Assembly (NCBI RefSeq): GCF_023242315.1
Contig: NZ_JALLIY010000030.1
Location: 1 to 51,056 of the forward strand
Direction of reading: 5' to 3'
Origin: Pseudomonas sp. MWU13-2105
GTDB taxonomy: Bacteria; Pseudomonadota; Gammaproteobacteria; Pseudomonadales; Pseudomonadaceae
Length of the DNA stretch: 51,056 bases
Under the pieces are notes generated by a model. The model did no database searches. It was not told where the DNA came from and saw nothing but the letters and a program-made list of their open reading frames with translations. Positions 35,358 to 46,383 of this stretch are shown piece by piece. Numbering within the stretch: position 1 is the first letter of the stretch; the number at the start of each line of letters is the position of its first letter. A program made the translations under genes and the position numbers.

Positions 35358-35960
35358 TCAGTTGGTGTACACCGGGCCGACGCCCAGGCCCCAGACAATC
35401 ACGGTAAAGGCCATGATCGCCACCAGCACCACCAGGCCGACGGCCAGGACGGAACTGGAGAACAGGAAGCCTTCGTCCGAAGGGATGTTCATGAAGGTCG
35501 GCAGGCCGACGTACAACAGATAGACGGTGTAGCAGATGGCCGCCGTGCCGACGATCATCCCCAGCCACATATGCGGGTAGAGCGCCGCGAGGCCGCCGAC
35601 GAACAGGGGGGTGGCGGTGTAGGTGGCGAAGGCCACGCAACGGGCCAGGCTCGGGTTGGCGTCGTAGGTGCGGGCCATCCAGTGGATGAACGCGCCCATT
35701 ACCGCCACGCCGCCGAGCATGGCGATGTAGGACATGAGGGTCATCCAGATAGCGCTTTCCTGGGTCAGCATCACCGGCGCGCGGTTGCCGATGACCCAGC
35801 CGATCCGGGTGGTGCCGATAAAAGCCGAAATGGCCGGGATGGCGGCCAGGATCAGGGTGTGGGTGAGGTACATGTGGCCGATGCTTTCCTCTGCGTCGCC
35901 ACGGATTTGTCGCCATTCCTGATCAGGGTGGGTGAACAGTCCGACTACGTGATGGATCAT
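35358..35960 (-). CDS. Yip1-family membrane protein
   Basis: Inner-membrane protein of 200 aa with five hydrophobic segments after a short N-terminal cytoplasmic part (MIHHVVGLFTHPDQEWRQI, the typical start of this family). The ATG at 35960 has AGGAG eight bases upstream, better than the start nine codons earlier. Members are common in proteobacteria and of unknown function. It is monocistronic, with a likely -10 (TATACT, 36065-36060) and an inverted repeat just after it. Confidence 0.85.
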   Translation of the reverse strand: MIHHVVGLFTHPDQEWRQIRGDAEESIGHMYLTHTLILAAIPAISAFIGTTRIGWVIGNRAPVMLTQESAIWMTLMSYIAMLGGVAVMGAFIHWMARTYDANPSLARCVAFATYTATPLFVGGLAALYPHMWLGMIVGTAAICYTVYLLYVGLPTFMNIPSDEGFLFSSSVLAVGLVVLVAIMAFTVIVWGLGVGPVYTN

Positions 35961-36043
35961 GCCAGTCACTCCTTTTGTTATTGCCATCGCCCCCCGGTGG
36001 AGCGCCTGCGGGCCAAGTGGCCGAAGTCAGGTCTGGATTTATA

Positions 36044-36065
36044 TGCGACCTTATGTCGCAGTATA
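36044..36065 (-). promoter_or_regulatory. -10 and inverted repeat before the Yip1 gene
   Basis: TATACT on minus (36065-36060) adjoins TGCGAC-N5-GTCGCA (36060-36044), an inverted repeat placed at the expected transcription start, where a repressor could bind. No -35 at proper spacing is convincing. Confidence 0.35.
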
Positions 36066-36150
36066 GGGAGTGGGAGAGGCACGCTTTAGAGCAAATCGAA
36101 CTGTCGGGCGGGGCTGTAATCGCATTGTCGTATTTGTGTACTGGACCTGT

Positions 36151-36177
36151 GAACCTCTGGAACCTTTAGAACCTGTG
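36151..36177. repeat. three tandem 9-bp units
   Basis: GAACCTCTG, GAACCTTTA and GAACCTGTG follow one another without gap, and a near copy (GGACCTGTG) lies just before. They run directly into the left arm of the REPIN at 36174. Confidence 0.6.
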
Positions 36178-36248
36178 GGAGCGGTGCTTGCCCACGAAGC
36201 TCTTTAGCGTTCTCAAGGGCCTCTTCGCGAGCAAGCACCGCTCCCACA
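36174..36248. repeat. REPIN-like inverted pair before ttcA
   Basis: TGTGGGAGCGGTGCTTGC (36174-36191) and its exact complement (36231-36248) flank 39 bp. The same family, with GGAGC in place of GGTGC, is at 48641-48719. The remainder of the gap 35961-36354 shows no gene. Confidence 0.85.
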
Positions 36249-36354
36249 CAAGCAGCCCTCCCGCCACGGAGTCTTCGCCTGTCGTGGGTTTATAGGTAAA
36301 ATAATCGGCTTTTCGACACTCCTCGCGCGGATTTCAAGGGTTAAGGCAAGAGCT

Positions 36355-37179
36355 ATGGGCACTCTTTCGGTCAATCAGAACAAACTGCAGAAACGCCTGC
36401 GCCGGCAAGCCGGTGAGGCGGTCGCCGACTTCAACATGATCGAAGAAGGCGACAAGGTCATGGTCTGCCTGTCCGGCGGCAAGGACAGCTACACCATGCT
36501 CGACGTTCTGATGCACTTGCAGAAAGTGGCACCGATCAAGTTCGACATCGTCGCCGTGAACATGGACCAGAAGCAGCCCGGTTTCCCCGAGCATGTATTA
36601 CCGGCCTACCTGAAAGAGTTGGGCGTGGAGTACCACATCGTCGAGAAGGACACCTACTCGGTGGTCAAGGAGTTGATACCCGAGGGCAAGACTACCTGCT
36701 CACTGTGTTCGCGCCTGCGTCGCGGTACGCTGTACACCTTCGCCGACGAGATCGGCGCGACCAAGATGGCCCTGGGGCATCACCGCGACGATATCGTCGA
36801 AACCTTCTTCCTCAACATGTTCTACAACGGCTCGCTCAAGGCCATGCCGCCCAAGCTGCGGGCCGACGACGGGCGCAACGTGGTGATCCGGCCGCTGGCT
36901 TATTGCAGTGAGAAGGACATCCAGGCCTATTCGGATTTCAAGCAATTCCCGATCATTCCCTGCAACCTCTGCGGCTCCCAGGAAAACCTGCAACGCCAGG
37001 TGGTCAAGGAAATGCTCCAGGAGTGGGAACGCAAGACTCCCGGGCGTACCGAAAGCATCTTCCGCGGCTTGCAGAACGTCGTGCCGTCGCAATTGGCTGA
37101 CCGCAACCTGTTCGACTTTACCCACCTTCGAATCGATGAGACCGCCGCATCGCGCTTCGTCAACGTAGTGAACCTCTGA
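36355..37179 (+). CDS. ttcA: tRNA 2-thiocytidine synthetase TtcA
   Basis: Inserts sulfur at C32 of certain tRNAs, using ATP and an iron-sulfur cluster; 274 aa. The PP-loop SGGKDS is at 40-45; the cluster and catalytic cysteines are C115 and C118 in CSLC and C203/C206 in CNLC. The N-terminus MGTLSVNQNKLQKRLRR matches other Pseudomonas TtcA. It is followed at once by the glycosylase gene (TGAATG), so the two are translationally linked. Confidence 0.95.
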   Translation: MGTLSVNQNKLQKRLRRQAGEAVADFNMIEEGDKVMVCLSGGKDSYTMLDVLMHLQKVAPIKFDIVAVNMDQKQPGFPEHVLPAYLKELGVEYHIVEKDTYSVVKELIPEGKTTCSLCSRLRRGTLYTFADEIGATKMALGHHRDDIVETFFLNMFYNGSLKAMPPKLRADDGRNVVIRPLAYCSEKDIQAYSDFKQFPIIPCNLCGSQENLQRQVVKEMLQEWERKTPGRTESIFRGLQNVVPSQLADRNLFDFTHLRIDETAASRFVNVVNL

Positions 37180-37851
37180 ATGCGCGACTACAAATGGTTG
37201 CACGAGTACTGCCTGAACCGCTTTGGTTCGGCCGCCGCGCTGGAGGCTGAACTGCCGGTGCCGGCCAGTCCGGGGCAACTGCGTGCACTGCCGGACGATC
37301 GTTATCTGTCGCTGATCGCCTTGCGGGTCTTCCGTGCCGGCCTCAAGCACAGCCTGGTGGATGCCAAGTGGCCGGTGTTCGAACAGGTGTTTTTCGGTTT
37401 TGACCCGGAAAAAGTGGTGTTGATGGGCGCCGAGCACCTGGAGCGGCTGATGCAGGACGCGCGGATCATTCGCCACCTGGGCAAGCTCACGAGCGTGCCG
37501 CGCAATGCGCAGATGGTGTTGGACGTGGCCAGGGAGAAAGGCAGTTTCGGCGCGTTGATCGCCGATTGGCCGGTGACTGAAATCACCGGATTGTGGAAGT
37601 ACCTGGCCAAGCATGGCCATCAGTTGGGCGGGCTGTCGGCGCCGCGTTTTCTGCGGATGGTCGGCAAGGACACCTTCGTTCCGACCTATGATGTGGTGGC
37701 GGCGTTGAATGCGCAGAAGATCGTCGACAAGGTGCCCACCAGCCTGCGCGACCTGGCGATCGTGCAGGACGCGTTCAACCAGTGGCATGCCGAAAGCGGC
37801 CGGCCGATGTGCCAGCTGTCGATGATGTTGGCCTACACCACCAATCATTGA
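37180..37851 (+). CDS. DNA-3-methyladenine glycosylase I family protein
   Basis: Protein of 223 aa resembling TagI-type glycosylases (Adenine_glyco family), which remove 3-methyladenine from DNA. Matching features are VFEQVFFGFDPEKV, the helix-rich LTSVPRNAQMVLDVAREKGSFGALIADWP and FLRMVGKDTFVPTYDVVAAL. The zinc-binding cysteine and histidines of E. coli TagI are not evident, so activity is uncertain. The ATG immediately follows the ttcA stop. Confidence 0.8.
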   Translation: MRDYKWLHEYCLNRFGSAAALEAELPVPASPGQLRALPDDRYLSLIALRVFRAGLKHSLVDAKWPVFEQVFFGFDPEKVVLMGAEHLERLMQDARIIRHLGKLTSVPRNAQMVLDVAREKGSFGALIADWPVTEITGLWKYLAKHGHQLGGLSAPRFLRMVGKDTFVPTYDVVAALNAQKIVDKVPTSLRDLAIVQDAFNQWHAESGRPMCQLSMMLAYTTNH

Positions 37852-37882
37852 AACGCTGGACTTCCGTGGCGAGCGAATACCT

Positions 37883-38013
37883 GTGGCGAGCGGGCTTGCC
37901 CGCGTTGGGGCGCGTAGCGGCCCTGGAACCGCTGCTTGCGGTGTATCAGGTAGAGCGAGGTGCCTGATTTTACGGCTGCTTCGCCGCCGAACGCGGGCAA
38001 GCCCGCTCACCAC
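37883..38013. repeat. REPIN-like inverted pair
   Basis: GTGGCGAGCGGGCTTGCCCG, then CGTT (37883-37906) is inverted with one mismatch at 37990-38013, spanning 131 bp. It lies between the converging glycosylase and DUF2069 genes. A shorter partial copy (GTGGCGAGCG) is at 37867. Confidence 0.8.
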
Positions 38014-38055
38014 AGGTCGTCACTCGCCACAGGTACTCACTCGGCGCAGACACTT

Positions 38056-38472
38056 CTACGCCTGGCCTTCCCCGGCCAGCCGCCGGTTCAACTGATGACG
38101 CCAGCGCACATAGACCATTGCGCTGCAGAACACCGCCACGCTCGCGGCCATCTCCAGCACACCGAACAGCTGTCGATTGGGATCGAACGCCGCCAACGCC
38201 CCCTTGATGAAGTACAGGTTCACCACATAGCAGGTGAACGAGTGTCCTCGCGCGCTGCCCAGCAACATCCCCGGCAGCAGCAGCAGCAGCGGCACCAGTT
38301 CGATCAGCAGGATCACCCAGGGCCGTGCACCGTGCAGGTCGGCGAACACCAGGTAATAGAGGCTCAGAAAGACCATCAACCCGAGAAAACAGGCCAGCGC
38401 CAGGCCACGGCTCCAGCGCACGCGCGGTTCCAGCCAGGCCTGTGGCGGCAACACCTTGGGCTTCCTAGCCAC
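38056..38472 (-). CDS. DUF2069 inner-membrane protein
   Basis: Protein of 138 aa with four hydrophobic segments (about 24-44, 50-70, 76-98 and 108-125), matching the DUF2069 family, of unknown function. It overlaps the end of wrbA by 8 bp and comes last in arsC-like - wrbA - DUF2069 on minus, the same order as in P. aeruginosa as I recall. Confidence 0.85.
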   Translation of the reverse strand: MARKPKVLPPQAWLEPRVRWSRGLALACFLGLMVFLSLYYLVFADLHGARPWVILLIELVPLLLLLPGMLLGSARGHSFTCYVVNLYFIKGALAAFDPNRQLFGVLEMAASVAVFCSAMVYVRWRHQLNRRLAGEGQA

Positions 38473-39070
38473 GGCCGTTCTCCAGGCTCAGGGCGGTCTT
38501 CGCCAGACGCATGCCGAGTGCCCGGCACAGGGCGATTTCATGTTCGTCCAGGGCACGCTTGCCGTCGACGCCGGTATGGTGGCTGGCGCCATAGGGCGTG
38601 CCGCCACCGCGGGTGTCCAGCAGCGCCGACTCGCTGTAGGGCAGGCCGGTGACCAGCATGCCGTGGTGCAACAGCGGCAGCAGCATCGACAACAAAGTGC
38701 TTTCCTGGCCGCCATGCAGGCTGGAGGTCGAGGTAAACACCCCGGCCGGCTTGCCCACCAGGGCACCGGTCAGCCACAGGTTGCTGGTGCCGTCGATAAA
38801 GTACTTCAGCGGCGCCGCCATATTGCCGAAGCGGGTCGGGCTGCCCATGGCCAGGGCCGCGCAGTTCTTCAGGTCGTCGAGGCTGGCATACAGCGCGCCT
38901 TCCTCGGGGATTTCCGGCGCCACCGCTTCGCACTGGCTGGAGATCGCCGGCACGGTGCGCAGGCGTGCTTCCAGGCCGGCCTGCTCGACGCCGCGGGCGA
39001 TCTGCCGGGCCATTTCGCGGGTGGAGCCGTTACGACTGTAGAACAACACCAGAACGTAAGGTGCACTCAC
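38465..39070 (-). CDS. wrbA: NAD(P)H:quinone oxidoreductase WrbA
   Basis: FMN flavoprotein of 201 aa that reduces quinones by two electrons. The flavodoxin phosphate loop is VLVLFYSRNGSTREMARQIARGVE, with SPTRFGNMAAPLKYFIDGT and FTSTSSLHGGQESTLLS as the other FMN contacts. It overlaps the arsC-like gene by 4 bp. Confidence 0.94.
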   Translation of the reverse strand: MSAPYVLVLFYSRNGSTREMARQIARGVEQAGLEARLRTVPAISSQCEAVAPEIPEEGALYASLDDLKNCAALAMGSPTRFGNMAAPLKYFIDGTSNLWLTGALVGKPAGVFTSTSSLHGGQESTLLSMLLPLLHHGMLVTGLPYSESALLDTRGGGTPYGASHHTGVDGKRALDEHEIALCRALGMRLAKTALSLENGRG

Positions 39071-39420
39071 GGCAGGATCTCCAGCACATGCTCCGGAGGA
39101 CGACCGATGATCGCCTTGTCACCGGCCACCAGGATCGGCCGTTCCATCAGCCTGGGGTGTTCGGCGATGGCGGCGATCAGCTGTTCTTCGCTGAGCTGGC
39201 TGTCGGCCAGGTTCAACTGCTTGTACTCGTCCTCGCCGGTGCGCAGCAATTGCCGTGCACCGATGCCGAGCTTGCCCAGCAACGCCTTGAGTTGCGCGGC
39301 GTCCAGCGGGGTTTCCAGGTAGTGCACGACGGTGGGTGTGAAGCCACGGTCCTGGAGCAGTTCCAGCGCACCGCGGGATTTCGAGCAGCGCGGGTTGTGA
39401 TAAAGCGTCAGATCGGTCAT
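39067..39420 (-). CDS. ArsC/Spx-family thiol reductase-like protein
   Basis: Protein of 117 aa with the ArsC-like thioredoxin fold; active-site C12 in YHNPRCSKSRGALELL and the anion-binding arginine region RPILVAGDKAIIGRPPE. It is close to arsenate reductase (glutaredoxin type), but there is no ars operon, so a housekeeping thiol role is as likely. First gene of the wrbA operon. Confidence 0.88.
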   Translation of the reverse strand: MTDLTLYHNPRCSKSRGALELLQDRGFTPTVVHYLETPLDAAQLKALLGKLGIGARQLLRTGEDEYKQLNLADSQLSEEQLIAAIAEHPRLMERPILVAGDKAIIGRPPEHVLEILP

Positions 39421-39535
39421 GTGCGGGTCGCATCTTGCGTAAGGTGGCGGGTATTCTACCTGCCTGACGGGTGCTGCTGAACCTTGTGAGGTAAAGGGTC
39501 GCAGTCAATGACTCAATTGATGGGGGATTGTGCGC

Positions 39536-39997
39536 ATGGCAAGGCGATTGCTCGCCGCATTGGCGATGATGGGGGCGTTGCTGCTGAGCGGGTGCGGCAA
39601 CGATTACGGCGTCGACCAGAACGGCCGGAAGGTCGCGTCCGAGCGCCTGGACAAGCAATGGAAGGTGGTCAACTACTGGGCCGAGTGGTGTGGTCCGTGC
39701 CGGACGGAAATCCCTGAGTTGAACAAGTTGTCCGAGCAGCTCAAGGGCCAGTCGGCGGAGGTGTTCGGGGTGAATTTCGATGGTTTGCAGGGCGATGACC
39801 TGCGCAAGGCCGGCGAAACCCTGGGCATCCGTTTCACGGTGCTGGCCCAGGACCCGGCGGACTTCTTCGACCTGCCACGCAGCGAAGCCTTGCCGGTGAC
39901 CTACATCATCGACGACAAGGGCAAGGTTCGCGAGCAGTTGATGGGCGAGCAGACCGCGGCTGGCGTATTGGCCAAGCTCAAGGCCTTGCGTGGCTGA
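39536..39997 (+). CDS. thioredoxin-like lipoprotein (TlpA type)
   Basis: Envelope protein of 153 aa with a lipoprotein signal (LLSGC lipobox at about 18-22) and a thioredoxin fold with active site WCGPC in WAEWCGPCRTEIPEL. It probably reduces periplasmic disulfides, for example in cytochrome maturation. The ATG at 39536 has GGGGA upstream and is preferred to the GTG two codons before. It converges on the META gene, with 3 bp between stops. Confidence 0.9.
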   Translation: MARRLLAALAMMGALLLSGCGNDYGVDQNGRKVASERLDKQWKVVNYWAEWCGPCRTEIPELNKLSEQLKGQSAEVFGVNFDGLQGDDLRKAGETLGIRFTVLAQDPADFFDLPRSEALPVTYIIDDKGKVREQLMGEQTAAGVLAKLKALRG

Positions 39998-40000
39998 GTC

Positions 40001-40414
40001 TCAGCCTTCTTCCGACCACAGTCGCAGCGGTTTGCCTTCCTGCGGCCAGAAACGCACCTGCTCGATGGGCGAAATATCCCAGCGTTGGACATTTTCCAGC
40101 GCCTGGAGGAAGCGTTTTTCCTGTTCCATCAACGCCGGCGCGCAGCGCTTGCGGGTGCTGCCGACCTTGCCGAAGCTCAGGCTCGCGCCGTCCAGGGTGT
40201 AGGGCGCGAACCAGTGGTTGCAGCCGCCGGTGCCGTAGGCCCGGCCATCGTCGCCGAGGGTGATGGTCAGATGGCTGCTGTCGATCAGCGGACGTTCGCC
40301 GATCCACTCCAGCACATAGCTGTGATCCTGCTGCAATTGCACCTGTTCGCCGGCGCAGCCGCACAGGTTGGTTCCCAGCATTCCGAGCATTCCCAGAATC
40401 ACCACGCGCTTCAT
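40001..40414 (-). CDS. META-domain lipoprotein
   Basis: Secreted protein of 137 aa with a lipobox (NLCGC) and a META/HslJ domain (GRAYGTGGCNHWFAPYTLDGASLSFGKVGSTRKRCA) containing two conserved cysteines. META proteins are linked to stress and motility in some bacteria, but with no general function. The ATG at 40414 has AGGAGG upstream and shares one base with the stop of the upstream gene (TAATG). Confidence 0.88.
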   Translation of the reverse strand: MKRVVILGMLGMLGTNLCGCAGEQVQLQQDHSYVLEWIGERPLIDSSHLTITLGDDGRAYGTGGCNHWFAPYTLDGASLSFGKVGSTRKRCAPALMEQEKRFLQALENVQRWDISPIEQVRFWPQEGKPLRLWSEEG

Positions 40415-40848
40415 TACTTTGCCTCCTGGCATCTCGGGCACAAGTGTTTCTCACCCTGTGTCGTCCAGCCCAACTCGGCGATACGCGCCGTGGCGGCCGG
40501 CGTTTGTGCGGGCTTGCCGAGCTTGGCGTCCACCGCGAATTCGAAGTCCAGCTCCTTGGCGCAGCTGTCGCAATTGACCTGCCACTGGTGGATCGCCAGT
40601 TCGCCGAAGACCGGCCCCTTGGCGACCGCGACCCATTGGCCCGGCGGATTGATCAGATGGCGAACGGTGTCCACGGTCAGGCGCATGGACAGGTCCTTGC
40701 TGCCCTTGAGGGTCACCAGCAGGACATCGTCGGCGCGGATCGAGCCACCGTTGCCGGTGACCTGATAGCGCCCCGGCACCAGGGCGCGGCATTCGGTCAG
40801 GGTGTGTTGCGGGTTCATCAGGCTGTAGCGGAAATCGTGTTCGACCAT
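40414..40848 (-). CDS. hypothetical protein with two CxxC pairs
   Basis: Protein of 144 aa with CDSC and a C-terminal CPRC, which suggests a zinc-ribbon or small metal site. The ATG at 40848 has GGAGG just before it; the frame is open much farther upstream but only as antisense of gacS. It is coupled to the META lipoprotein by a one-base overlap and lies 86 bp after gacS. I do not recognise a family. Confidence 0.82.
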   Translation of the reverse strand: MVEHDFRYSLMNPQHTLTECRALVPGRYQVTGNGGSIRADDVLLVTLKGSKDLSMRLTVDTVRHLINPPGQWVAVAKGPVFGELAIHQWQVNCDSCAKELDFEFAVDAKLGKPAQTPAATARIAELGWTTQGEKHLCPRCQEAK

Positions 40849-40934
40849 GGGTCCTCCAAATATGGCCGGTATGCTAGCACGCAGACGTCGCGCAAATGCC
40901 AGCGGTGTGTGACCTTCGATCCGCTTATCCGGGA

Positions 40935-43688
<2,754 letters not shown>

Positions 43689-43901
43689 GCAACAGTCTCC
43701 GTCAGATACAGCGTCCAGCAGATACGCCCATCTTCGATTATCGGCGTGCGCATCCTGCGCCCGCTCCACTTGCGCAGTGTAGCCATTTGCCGAGGGGTAA
43801 ATCTCGCAAAGTTCTCAGGGATTTCATGGGCCGCCGCTCTTCGGCGAGCCGTCCCTGGCCGATGGCCCGTCGGCCATTCTGGCAATTGAAGGTGACACGC
43901 T

Positions 43902-43931
43902 GCTTATGGCTTATATCTATAAGCCATAAGC
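43902..43931. repeat. AT-rich perfect palindrome between gacS and cysM
   Basis: Arms GCTTATGGCTTATA and its exact complement meet around TC. Each arm holds two CTTAT units, so the site shows four in all (two CTTAT, two ATAAG). It lies 79 bp before the cysM start and 214 bp before gacS. It could be a CysB-type operator; the rest of the gap (43689-44009) holds no gene. Confidence 0.7.
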
Positions 43932-44009
43932 ACCATACTTTGCGTGATATGGAGCGCTGACATTTGCCGGTATGATGTCAGCCCCCGCAGTCTGGATTGC
44001 GAATACGCC

Positions 44010-44912
44010 ATGACCTTGCAGTACCCCACCATCGCCGATTGCGTCGGCAACACCCCCCTGGTCCGCTTGCAGCGCCTGCCCGGCGCCACCAGCAATACCC
44101 TGTTGCTCAAGCTCGAAGGGAACAACCCCGCGGGGTCCGTCAAGGATCGTCCGGCACTGTCGATGATCACCCGCGCCGAACTGCGCGGGCAGATCCAGGC
44201 CGGCGACACCCTGATCGAAGCCACCTCGGGCAACACCGGGATTGCCCTGGCCATGGCCGCGGCGATCAAGGGCTACAAGATGATCCTGATCATGCCGGAC
44301 AACTCCACCGCCGAACGCAAGGCGGCGATGACCGCCTATGGCGCCGAGTTGATCCTGGTGACCCGCGAGGAAGGCATGGAGGGTGCCCGTGACCTGGCCG
44401 AGCGCATGCAGGCCGAAGGCCGGGGCAAGGTGCTCGACCAGTTCGCCAACGGCGACAACCCCGAGGCGCACTACACCAGCACCGGTCCGGAAATCTGGCG
44501 CCAGACCCAGGGCACCATCACCCATTTCGTCAGCTCCATGGGCACCACCGGGACCATCATGGGCGTGTCGCGCTATCTGAAGGAGCAGAACCCCGCCGTG
44601 CAGATCGTCGGCCTGCAACCGATGGAAGGCGCGTCGATTCCCGGTATCCGTCGCTGGCCCCACGAATACCTGCCGAAGATTTTCCAGGCCGAACGGGTCG
44701 ACCGCATCGTCGACATGGCCCAGGAAGAGGCCGAGGACGTCATGCGTCGCCTGGCCCGCGAGGAAGGCATCTTCTGCGGTGTCTCTTCCGGCGGCGCGGT
44801 GGCGGCGATGCTGCGCCTGTCCCGTGAAGTCGAGAACGCCGTGCTGGTGGCGATCATCTGTGACCGGGGCGACCGTTATTTGTCGACCGGCATCTACGAC
44901 GCGCCCAACTGA
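44010..44912 (+). CDS. cysM: cysteine synthase B CysM
   Basis: PLP enzyme of 300 aa forming cysteine from O-acetylserine and sulfide or thiosulfate. The PLP lysine is K45 in GSVKDRPAL, the substrate loop is TSGNTGIA, and SMGTTGTIMG binds PLP phosphate. CysM rather than CysK is indicated by the IPGIRRW segment and the short C-terminus. It overlaps rlmD by one base and begins the cysM-rlmD-relA-mazG run. Confidence 0.95.
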   Translation: MTLQYPTIADCVGNTPLVRLQRLPGATSNTLLLKLEGNNPAGSVKDRPALSMITRAELRGQIQAGDTLIEATSGNTGIALAMAAAIKGYKMILIMPDNSTAERKAAMTAYGAELILVTREEGMEGARDLAERMQAEGRGKVLDQFANGDNPEAHYTSTGPEIWRQTQGTITHFVSSMGTTGTIMGVSRYLKEQNPAVQIVGLQPMEGASIPGIRRWPHEYLPKIFQAERVDRIVDMAQEEAEDVMRRLAREEGIFCGVSSGGAVAAMLRLSREVENAVLVAIICDRGDRYLSTGIYDAPN

Positions 44913-46264
44913 TGGCCAAGCATGAACGCGGCCTGCGTTTCCAGCCCACTGGCGGTAGCCGGGCCCCGCAGGTACCGACCGGCAAGAAGCAGCGCCTGAC
45001 CGTCGAGCGGCTGTCCAACGACGGGCGTGGCATTGCCTTTATTGAAGGTCGCACCTGGTTTGTCAGCGGTGCCCTCGCGGGCGAAGAAGTCGAGGCGCGG
45101 GTACTGGGTACCCACGGCAAGGTGGTCGAGGCGCGCACCGAGCGGGTGTTCCTCGCCAGCGCACAGCGCCGTCCCGCGCCCTGCGCCCATGCCGGGCGCT
45201 GCGGCGGTTGCAGCGTGCAGCATATGCCCCACGGCGACCAACTCGCCCTGAAACAGAGCATGCTCGCCGAACAACTGTCGCGTGTCGCCGGCGTCGAGCC
45301 GCTGGAGTGGGCGGCGCCCCTGACCGGCCCGGAATTCGGCTATCGGCGACGGGCCCGCGTGGCCGTGCGTTGGGACGCCAGGGGCAAGACCCTCGAGGTC
45401 GGTTTTCGCGCCGCCTCCAGCCAGGATATCGTTGCCATCGACGATTGCCCGGTGCTGGTACAGGCCTTGCAACCGCTGATGCGCGAATTGCCGGCGATGC
45501 TGCGGCGCTTGAGCAAACCCCAGGCCCTTGGCCATGTGGAATTGTTCAGCGGTTCGGCGCTGGCGCTGTTGTTGCGGCATATGGCGCCGCTGTCGACGCA
45601 GGACCTGCAAGTCCTGCAGGATTTCTGCTCTGCACATGAGGCGCAACTCTGGTTGCATGGCGAAGACGGCCCGCAGCCGGTGGCCCCGTCGTTGTCCCTG
45701 GGCTATCGCCTGGAGACCTGGGATCTGGAACTTGCCTATCGGCCGGGAGACTTCGTCCAGGTCAATGCCGGGGTCAACGAGGCCATGGTCGCCCAGGCGC
45801 TGGATTGGTTGAAACCGAGGGCCGATGAACGTGTCCTGGACCTGTTCTGCGGGCTTGGCAACTTTGCCTTGCCGCTGGCCCGGCAGGTGCGTGAAGTGGT
45901 GGCGGTGGAGGGCGTGGCGAGCATGGTTGAACGTGCCGCCGCCAATGCCTTGAGCAATAATCTGCATAACGCGCATTTTTTTCAGGCCGATTTATCCCAG
46001 CCTCTGAGTGATGCCGGTTGGGCCAAAGACGGCTTTTCTGCGGTACTCTTGGACCCACCCCGTGACGGTGCGTTCGAGGTGGTGGGCAAGCTCGCCGCCC
46101 TGGGCGCCGAACGGTTGGTGTACGTGTCCTGCAATCCGGCGACGCTGGCGCGCGACACGCTTGAGTTGATCAAGCAGGGCTACCGGTTAAAACGTGCCGG
46201 GATCCTCGATATGTTTCCGCAGACCGCGCATGTCGAGGCCATGGCGTTATTTGAAGCGAGCTAG
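44912..46264 (+). CDS. rlmD: 23S rRNA (uracil-1939-C5) methyltransferase RlmD
   Basis: Methylates U1939 of 23S rRNA with SAM; 450 aa. An N-terminal TRAM domain precedes the iron-sulfur cysteines C91, C97 and C100 (CAHAGRCGGC) and a fourth in DDCPV. SAM motifs are LDLFCGLGNFALPLA and LLDPPRDGA, and the catalytic cysteine is in YVSCNPATLARD. Starts one base inside the cysM stop. Confidence 0.95.
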   Translation: MAKHERGLRFQPTGGSRAPQVPTGKKQRLTVERLSNDGRGIAFIEGRTWFVSGALAGEEVEARVLGTHGKVVEARTERVFLASAQRRPAPCAHAGRCGGCSVQHMPHGDQLALKQSMLAEQLSRVAGVEPLEWAAPLTGPEFGYRRRARVAVRWDARGKTLEVGFRAASSQDIVAIDDCPVLVQALQPLMRELPAMLRRLSKPQALGHVELFSGSALALLLRHMAPLSTQDLQVLQDFCSAHEAQLWLHGEDGPQPVAPSLSLGYRLETWDLELAYRPGDFVQVNAGVNEAMVAQALDWLKPRADERVLDLFCGLGNFALPLARQVREVVAVEGVASMVERAAANALSNNLHNAHFFQADLSQPLSDAGWAKDGFSAVLLDPPRDGAFEVVGKLAALGAERLVYVSCNPATLARDTLELIKQGYRLKRAGILDMFPQTAHVEAMALFEAS

Positions 46265-46383
46265 GATGCTCGTCTGGTCCGACTGACCGCCTCCGTACTC
46301 TGTCAGCCCAGCCAGGCGGCGGGGGCCATAACAGGTCAGCGATTTTGACGCATTGAATCTGCGTCGTAGGGAAGGTAAGCAAG

